A DNA stretch of 10,874 bases from Treponema sp. (lineage in GTDB: Bacteria > Spirochaetota > Spirochaetia > Treponematales > Breznakiellaceae), in NCBI GenBank assembly GCA_031258265.1, contig JAIRNB010000325.1, positions 1 to 10,874 of the forward strand. Direction: 5' to 3'. Shown one piece after another: positions 5,876 to 10,874 of this stretch (position 1 is its first letter; each line of letters opens with the position of its first letter). Below the pieces are notes generated by a model that ran no database searches, had not been told where the DNA came from, and saw only the letters and a list, made by a program, of their open reading frames with translations. Made by a program: the position numbers and the translations under genes.

Positions 5876-7237
5876 TTAGTTCCTGAAACTGTGGATCGGC
5901 GCGGGAATCCGGCCTCCCCGGGCGATAAAGGCCCCGTTTTCCCCCGGATTCACCGGCATTACCGGGGCGCCGCCCAAAAGGCCGCCGAATTCCGCCCAGT
6001 CTCCGGCCTTTTTACCGGGAACCGGGATGATCCGCACGGCGGTGGTCTTATTGTTCACCATGCCGATGGCCATTTCATCGGCGATGATAGCGCTGATGGT
6101 GGAGGCCGGGGTATCCCCGGGGACCGCGATCATATCAAGACCCACCGAGCAGACACTGGTCATGGCCTCCAGCTTATCCAGGCCGATGGCCCCGGAGCGG
6201 ACGGCGGCCACCATGCCTTCGTCTTCGGAGACGGGGATAAAAGCCCCGGAAAAACCGCCCACATGGGTGGAGGCCATGACGCCCCCCTTCTTCACCATGT
6301 CGGTAAGCATGGCCAGGGCCGCGGTGGCGCCGTGGGCGCCGGCGGAACCCAGGCCCATTTCCTCCAGAATCCGGGCCACCGAGTCCCCCACCGCGGGGGT
6401 AGGGGCCAGGGAGAGGTCCAGGATACCGAAGGGAACCCCCAGGCGGCGGGCGGCCTCCATGCCCACAAGCTGCCCCATGCGGGTAATCTTAAAGGCTGTC
6501 TTCTTAATAAGCTCCGCCAACTCGTCAAAATTAGCGTCCCTGTGGGATTCCAGGGCCGCCTTGATTACCCCGGGGCCGGAGACCCCCACGTTCAGGCAGC
6601 TTTCCGCCTCCCCTGGACCATGAAAGGCCCCCGCCATGAAGGGGTTGTCCTCCGGGGCGTTGCAGAAAACCACCAGCTTGGCGCAGCCGATCCCGTCCCC
6701 GGCGGCTGTGGCGGCGGCGGTTTCCTTAACGATCTTTCCCATACGGGCCACGGCGTCCATGTTGATGCCGCTTTTTGTGGAAGCCACGTTCACCGAGGCG
6801 CAGACCCTGGCGGTAGCTCCAAGGGCAGCGGGGATGCTGTTGACAAGATTCCGGTCCCCTTCGGTAAAACCCTTCTGCACCAGGGCGGAAAATCCCCCCA
6901 CAAAATCCACCCCCAGTTCACCGGCGCAGCGGTCCAGGAGGACGGCATAGGGACTGTAGTCCCGTTCCCCTGAAGAAGCGGCCACCAGGGCGATGGGGCT
7001 TACCGCCAGGCGCTTGTTGATGATAGGGATACCATACTCGTTTTCGATTTCCCCGCCGGTCTTTACCAGGGGACCGGCGACCCGGAGGAGCTTTTCCCGA
7101 ATCCGGCGCCGGGTTTCTTCCCCTGAAGAAGCGGCGCAGTCCAGAAGGGACACCCCCAGGGTAATGGCCCGGATGTCCAGCTTGTGGCGCAGGAACATAT
7201 CCACCGTTTCTTTTATTTCAAAGGGCGTAAAAAGCAT
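5876..7237 (-). CDS. PFL family protein (DUF711 / UPF0210)
   Basis: The protein has 453 aa, the usual full length of this family. Typical blocks are present: MLFTPFEIKETVDMF at the start, INKRLAVSPIALV near 73-85, LNVGVSGPGVIKAAL (215-229), GILDLSLAPTPAVGDSVARI (271-290), and ADEMAIGMVNNKTTAVRI then GDWAEFGGLLGGAPVM near the end. The biochemical role is unknown. The name PFL recalls an old annotation as pyruvate formate-lyase, but I see no glycyl-radical motif, so that activity should not be assumed. No signal peptide or membrane segment is seen; it is cytoplasmic. The ATG at 7237 is chosen because AAAGGAG stands seven bases before it and because it matches the family N-terminus; the frame stays open 60 codons further upstream with Pro/Gly-rich, non-conserved sequence. 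It follows the ACT gene, its usual partner, after a structured 268-nt spacer. Confidence 0.92.
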   Translation of the reverse strand: MLFTPFEIKETVDMFLRHKLDIRAITLGVSLLDCAASSGEETRRRIREKLLRVAGPLVKTGGEIENEYGIPIINKRLAVSPIALVAASSGERDYSPYAVLLDRCAGELGVDFVGGFSALVQKGFTEGDRNLVNSIPAALGATARVCASVNVASTKSGINMDAVARMGKIVKETAAATAAGDGIGCAKLVVFCNAPEDNPFMAGAFHGPGEAESCLNVGVSGPGVIKAALESHRDANFDELAELIKKTAFKITRMGQLVGMEAARRLGVPFGILDLSLAPTPAVGDSVARILEEMGLGSAGAHGATAALAMLTDMVKKGGVMASTHVGGFSGAFIPVSEDEGMVAAVRSGAIGLDKLEAMTSVCSVGLDMIAVPGDTPASTISAIIADEMAIGMVNNKTTAVRIIPVPGKKAGDWAEFGGLLGGAPVMPVNPGENGAFIARGGRIPAPIHSFRN

Positions 7238-7505
7238 AGTACACTCCTTTAGGTTTAGGCATAAAAATACCGCCGGCAAAGGTCCACAGGGAATTGTCCG
7301 GCAAAAATTCGGGGGCGTTACGGGGGCGGCAAAGGGGCCGGCCCCTGCCCCCGTAGAGGGGGTAGGCCGGGACTTCGGCCCGGCCGCAGGGGGAGACTTC
7401 CCCCTCCTAAAATACACGATGTTATTCCATGTTCGGCAGCCTGTTGTGCCTGCGGATTCTGCAAAGCCCCGTAGACTTTGAGCGTGATACCGCCGCGGCG
7501 GACCT
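7238..7505 (-). promoter_or_regulatory. Structured leader/spacer between the ACT and PFL genes
   Basis: The 268 nt hold four consecutive GC-rich hairpins: 7334-7345 (GGGGCCGGCCCC, self-complementary), 7348-7362 (CCCCC, GTAGA, GGGGG), 7365-7385 (GGCCGGG/CCCGGCC) and 7388-7405 (AGGGGGA/TCCCCCT). Another perfect 12-bp palindrome (7490-7501, CCGCCGCGGCGG) lies just after the ACT stop. None ends in a good T run on the minus strand. They could attenuate read-through, stabilise processed ends or regulate PFL translation. AAAGGAG near 7245-7251 is the PFL ribosome binding site. I could not match the region to a known riboswitch. Confidence 0.45.
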
Positions 7506-7775
7506 CTAAATTCGGTGCATGGCGCTGAAAACTTTTTCGTGCATTAGGCTGATAGAAACCCCCAGGGATTCTCCCAGTTGGTCCAGGTCTTTTTTCACGG
7601 ACTCCAGGGGGGCGGAGGAGGAGGAAAGGTTGGCCATCATCATCATGACAAAATTCCCCGAAAGTATCGTTTGGCTTATATCTTCGATGTTGATGTTCCG
7701 TTCCGCGAGGAAGGCGGATACCCTGGCGATGATGCCCACCTTATCGGTACCCACCACCGTAATAATGACGTTCAT
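7506..7775 (-). CDS. ACT-domain protein (UPF0237 family)
   Basis: The protein has 89 aa and is a single ACT domain over its whole length. The N-terminal strand-loop-helix carries the ligand-loop pattern TVVGTDKVGIIARVSAFLAE, followed by NINIEDISQTIL and the strand FVMMMMANL; the end EKVFSAMHRI is characteristic of the UPF0237 group. ACT domains bind amino acids or similar small molecules and usually act allosterically as dimers, so this is likely a small-molecule sensor or regulatory partner; the ligand is unknown. It is commonly found beside PFL/DUF711 genes, as here, which suggests the two act together. Its ATG overlaps the stop of the upstream permease gene (ATGA, 7772-7775), and GGGGGA at 7782-7787 provides a modest ribosome binding site. 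Confidence 0.92.
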   Translation of the reverse strand: MNVIITVVGTDKVGIIARVSAFLAERNINIEDISQTILSGNFVMMMMANLSSSSAPLESVKKDLDQLGESLGVSISLMHEKVFSAMHRI

Positions 7776-9031
7776 ACATCGTCCCCCATTTTATTTCCAA
7801 TTCTGTGTTCGTTAAGGAACAGATCCAGCACGGTGAGGAACAGAATTACTACCATGGGACCCAGGATAAGGCCGTTAAAGCCGTAGACGCTTACGCCCCC
7901 CAGGATGGCAAAGAAGATGATCAGGGGGTGGAGTTGAATCCGGTCTTTGAGGAACATGGGGCGCAGTACATTGTCCAGGAGGGAAATAAAGAAACCGGAA
8001 ACAATAAGAAAGAGAATCCCCCCCGCCGGGTCCCCGGAAATGATGCGGATGAGTCCCAGGGGCAGCCACACCAGGCCCCCCCCGATCATGGGGATAAAGA
8101 CGCAGATAAACGTAACCATGGCCAGGACCAGGGCGCCTTTGACATTAAAAACAATAAAAACGATGTAGGCCATGACGGACTGGATAAGGGCCACCATGAT
8201 GTAACCAAAGAAAAGACTCCGGGTAATATCCATGAACTTGCCGGTAATGGTTTTAAGGTACTCCCGGCGGATGGGAATAGAACCCAGCACCAGGCGGGAA
8301 AGGTAGGGGCCATCGGCGTAGAAGAAAAACAGGGTAAAGACCAGCAGCACTATTCCCAACAGGAAGGAACCCACATCCCGGGCCAGGCGGCTGCTGACGG
8401 AAAAGAGCTGCAGCAGGCTGGAATTGAGGAGTTCCATAAGGCGGATTTCTATTTCCCTGCCGGTGATCGTTATCTGCCCGTGGGAAATATCGTGGATGAA
8501 GAAGGATATTCTCTCAAAGAAATCCCGCATGGCTTCCGGGCGGTTATTGAACACATCCCGCACATAACGGGTCAATTCCAGAATCTGCCGGGAAAAGGCG
8601 GAAGCCACAAAGCTTAAGGGGAACAGTATTATTACCATCGTCCCCAGGGCAAAAAGGACGGCCCAGAGGTTTTTTAGAATCCGGCCTGAAACCCTGGAAA
8701 AATCAAGCTTGCGGATAAGCCGGTGGTGAAGGGGGCTTATCAGCACGTAGAGGAGGACGGACCAAAGCAGCACCGAAAAGAAGGGGGCAAAGAGACGGCA
8801 GACCAGGATAAGGAGGAGTACCAGGATGGCGGAAAAAACCATGGTCTGTACCGGCGGAAAATTAAATCCCCCGCCCTTCTCCTGGATTTCCCCCCGGCCC
8901 GGGGTCCCTTCGGTATTCCGTTCTTTTGGCGCCGCCGGGTCCCTCTTTTCGCCGGAGGGGGCCGGCCCTGCGGAAGGACCGGCGGCTTTCTGCTTCCGGT
9001 CCTGGGCCGGGTTCGGGGATGGATTGCTCAT
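7772..9031 (-). CDS. AI-2E family transporter (multi-pass permease)
   Basis: The protein has 419 aa. The first 55 residues are Pro/Gly/Lys-rich and probably disordered. About eight membrane segments follow: two near 60-100, one near 120-145, one near 218-238 and four between 270 and 405, with a long extramembrane section at 150-215. The C-terminal signature is typical of the family (PF01594, TqsA/YdiK/PerM): PMIGGGLVWLPLGL near 314-327, DNVLRPMFLKDRIQLHPL near 353-370 and GGVSVYGFNGLILGPMVV near 378-395. Members have been linked to autoinducer-2 export, sodium/proton antiport or other substrates, so the substrate cannot be named. The ATG overlaps the stop of the upstream TPR gene (9028-9031) and has no close Shine-Dalgarno sequence, so it probably depends on translational coupling. 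The family is often near 340-370 aa; the excess here is the N-terminal tail. Confidence 0.92.
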   Translation of the reverse strand: MSNPSPNPAQDRKQKAAGPSAGPAPSGEKRDPAAPKERNTEGTPGRGEIQEKGGGFNFPPVQTMVFSAILVLLLILVCRLFAPFFSVLLWSVLLYVLISPLHHRLIRKLDFSRVSGRILKNLWAVLFALGTMVIILFPLSFVASAFSRQILELTRYVRDVFNNRPEAMRDFFERISFFIHDISHGQITITGREIEIRLMELLNSSLLQLFSVSSRLARDVGSFLLGIVLLVFTLFFFYADGPYLSRLVLGSIPIRREYLKTITGKFMDITRSLFFGYIMVALIQSVMAYIVFIVFNVKGALVLAMVTFICVFIPMIGGGLVWLPLGLIRIISGDPAGGILFLIVSGFFISLLDNVLRPMFLKDRIQLHPLIIFFAILGGVSVYGFNGLILGPMVVILFLTVLDLFLNEHRIGNKMGDDV

Positions 9032-10874
9032 AGGGCCGCGAGTATCCGTTCCGCCTCCACGCTGCCGGGGTGGGAAGGATTCCGTTTAAGAAGATCCTGC
9101 AGGTATATCTTGGCGGTTTCCGCTTCCCCCAGGCTGGCGCAGGTTTTCCCCAGTTCCAGAATGGCCTCCCAGTTGTCCTTGTCCAGGCGGAGGAAGTCCC
9201 GGTAGGTGTCTCTGGCCCTGTCCAGTTTTCCCGCCCCCACATAGGCCCGGGCCAGATTCAAACGGACCGTGGTATGGTTGGGGTCCTGGGTCAGGGCCCT
9301 TTCGTAGTATTGAAGGCTCTCCTCCCAGCGTTCTTGGCTGGCGTATACGGCCCCCAGGTTGTTGTTTACATCCGGGTTATTAGGTTCCACCTTGTAGGCT
9401 TCGGTGAGGAATTTCAGAGCTTCCGCGGGGAGGCCGTTTTCCAGGCAGAGGCGGCCCAGGTTAATCCGGGGCTTCACATATTTGGCGTCCAGGGAAGCGG
9501 CTTTGATATAGGCGGCAATAGCCTTTTCCTGGTCCCCCAGCCCCTCCTGGGCCTGGCCCAGGGTGTATACATAGAGGGCATTCCCCGGGGTCGTATCCAC
9601 CGCCCGCTGGGCAAAGTTTAGGGCCTCCCCGGTCTTGTTCAGCCCCAGCTTTACGATAGCCATATTGTAATTGGTAAGGCTGTGTTCCGCGTCAATAGCC
9701 AGGGCCCGGCTAAAGAGGCCTTCCGCCGCCCGGAAATCCCCCAGGCCGCTTTGCAGGGCCCCGAATTCCCGGAGGGAGGCCAGATCCCCGCTGTTATGCT
9801 GGAGGGCGGAGTTAAAAGCCGCCGCGGCCCCGGCGCTATCCCCCTTGGCGGAGAGAATCCGGCCAATTTCCCGGTAGGCCACGGAGTAGTCGGGCCGTAA
9901 AGCCACGGCCCGCCGGTAAGCGGCCAGGGCTTCATCCTGACGGCCCAGGGCCCGCAGTCCTCCCCCCAGGTTGTACCAGGCGGTTTCCATCTCGGGCTTT
10001 AGCCTGGTAACAGTTTCAAAGGCCTGCCGGGCATCGGCGTACTGCCGGCTGGAGAAGTAAATCCTCCCCAGTTCAAGGCTGTAGAGGTAGTTCTCCGGTT
10101 CCAGGCGTACCGCCTCTTTAAGTTCCGCCGCGGCGATGTCCATTTGTTTTAAGTCCCGGTATATCTTCCCCTGGGTAAAATGGGGCAGGGCGATCCCGGG
10201 ATTCGCCTCCAGGGCCGAACGGGCCTCTTTCCTGGCCTGAGTCAAAAGGGAATCCCGGTCCTCCTTGTCCAGATTGGGCCGCCGGGCGGAGGCATCGTAC
10301 CAGGCTTCCGCCACTTCGGCCCGCTTTTGGGCCTCGAAAAATTTTTCATCCGGGGGAAGCCGGGAATAGGCGTCCGTAAAGACCGCCGACGCTTGGGGAA
10401 ATTCCCCCCGATCAAGGTGCTGCCGGCCCTGGGACACCAGATCGTTCACGGCCCGCATCTTTTCCTGCTTTTCCGCGGAAAGACGGGCCATCTCCGCTTC
10501 CTCCGCCCGGCGGCGGGCGGCCTCCGCCTCGGCGGCGGCCCTGCGTTCAGCTTCCTCCGCCGCCCGGGCTTCCGCCAGCTCTTCTTCCCGGCGCTGCCGC
10601 TCCTCATCCGCCAGACGCCGCCGTTCCGCCTCCACCCTGCGGCGTTCCGCATCGGCCCGCCGGCGTTCTTCCTCCCTGGCAGGGTCTTCTTCCCCGGCGG
10701 AACTGCCGGCGGCCAGGGCCTGGGCCAGTTCCCGGGCTAATTTTTCCGCCGCCACGGCCCGCTCATCGGCCAGGGCTTTTTCCGCCGCCGCGGCCCGCTC
10801 ACCGGCCAGGGCTTTCTCCGCCGCATCAGCGGCCCCCGTCCCGGCGGCCCGGGACGCCCGCACCGCCTGATCCC
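9028..10874 (-). CDS. Coiled-coil and TPR repeat protein, 5' end outside window
   Basis: The frame is open to the right edge, so the true start is probably outside; GTG at 10863 is only the first possible internal start. Counting from it (611 aa), residues 1-135 are Ala/Glu/Arg-rich heptad-like sequence, a long charged coiled coil. A transition follows (136-223), then eleven consecutive 34-residue TPR units cover 224-597 without gaps (for example AWYNLGGGLRALGRQDEALA, NNLGAVYASQERWEESLQYY), and the chain ends SVEAERILAAL. Such arrays form superhelical scaffolds for protein binding; an enzyme activity is not expected. Whether a signal peptide or membrane anchor precedes the coiled coil cannot be seen. 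It is the first visible gene of the leftward operon and overlaps the permease start by ATGA, which suggests the two are made in step and may act together at the membrane. Confidence 0.88.
   Translation of the reverse strand, partial: DQAVRASRAAGTGAADAAEKALAGERAAAAEKALADERAVAAEKLARELAQALAAGSSAGEEDPAREEERRRADAERRRVEAERRRLADEERQRREEELAEARAAEEAERRAAAEAEAARRRAEEAEMARLSAEKQEKMRAVNDLVSQGRQHLDRGEFPQASAVFTDAYSRLPPDEKFFEAQKRAEVAEAWYDASARRPNLDKEDRDSLLTQARKEARSALEANPGIALPHFTQGKIYRDLKQMDIAAAELKEAVRLEPENYLYSLELGRIYFSSRQYADARQAFETVTRLKPEMETAWYNLGGGLRALGRQDEALAAYRRAVALRPDYSVAYREIGRILSAKGDSAGAAAAFNSALQHNSGDLASLREFGALQSGLGDFRAAEGLFSRALAIDAEHSLTNYNMAIVKLGLNKTGEALNFAQRAVDTTPGNALYVYTLGQAQEGLGDQEKAIAAYIKAASLDAKYVKPRINLGRLCLENGLPAEALKFLTEAYKVEPNNPDVNNNLGAVYASQERWEESLQYYERALTQDPNHTTVRLNLARAYVGAGKLDRARDTYRDFLRLDKDNWEAILELGKTCASLGEAETAKIYLQDLLKRNPSHPGSVEAERILAAL
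10741..10812 (-). repeat. In-frame 36-bp tandem repeat in the TPR protein coiled coil
   Basis: Two adjacent 36-bp units (10741-10776 and 10777-10812) differ at only a few bases and encode the 12-residue unit AAEKALA(G/D)ERA(A/V). A third unit begins on each side and then diverges. The unit length keeps the reading frame and the helical register approximately, so this is a coding repeat likely to vary in number. Confidence 0.75.

Noticed and set aside
5891..6973. 360-aa plus-strand frame opposite the PFL gene
   Set aside because: It mirrors a conserved full-length PFL protein; its Gly/His-rich peptide is typical of an antisense frame in GC-rich DNA.
7238..7505. Known riboswitch (for example glycine or other amino-acid type) before PFL
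   Set aside because: I could not find a recognisable riboswitch core by eye, only simple hairpins, so it is reported as a structured spacer and not as a riboswitch.
7805..8617. 270-aa plus-strand frame opposite the AI-2E permease
   Set aside because: The Gln/His/Asp-rich sequence is the antisense image of hydrophobic codons, and the permease is clearly the real gene.
10741..10840. Repeat array considered as CRISPR-like
   Set aside because: The units are directly adjacent without spacers, keep the reading frame and encode a regular coiled-coil repeat.

Overview
The window is GC-rich and looks like a spirochaete chromosome, most likely a Treponema-type species (Treponematales). The basis is the glucosaminidase lipoprotein, which closely resembles what I remember of treponemal homologues, together with the HtrA protease and the coiled-coil TPR/AI-2E transporter/ACT/PFL gene order. 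This assignment is inference and no marker gene in the window proves it. No phage, transposase, CRISPR, tRNA or rRNA gene was seen.

Left part (1-3873). A signal-peptide protein runs off the left edge (minus strand). Next come two divergent genes sharing a 78-bp start region: an exported protein of 461 aa with a Cys-His hydrolase-like signature (minus) and a membrane-anchored HtrA/Do-type serine protease (plus). Each gene is followed by a copy of the same complex palindromic element (239-479 and 3297-3602). The copies lie in the same orientation relative to the upstream gene, so together they form an inverted repeat around the gene pair. They share blocks of 76, 32 and 30 identical bases, differ in a variable centre, and one of their hairpins shows paired compensatory changes. 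This structured element is the least explained object in the window.

Middle part (3874-5875). A RadC-family protein (minus) and a lipoprotein with a glucosaminidase domain (plus) are divergent. The lipoprotein gene has no Shine-Dalgarno sequence and a possible promoter almost touching its start codon. It ends in a terminator whose stem includes its own stop codon. The convergent gap that follows is packed with hairpins and ends in a 16-bp perfect stem with a TTCG loop.

Right part (5876-10874), all on the minus strand and transcribed leftward: a coiled-coil TPR protein (cut by the window edge), an AI-2E family permease, a small ACT-domain protein and a PFL/DUF711 family protein. The first three are joined by ATGA stop/start overlaps and are very probably translationally coupled. 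The PFL gene follows after a 268-nt spacer containing four back-to-back GC-rich hairpins and has its own strong ribosome binding site. ACT+PFL is a recurrent gene pair of unknown biochemical role. Sharing an operon with a permease and a TPR scaffold suggests, but does not show, a common process.
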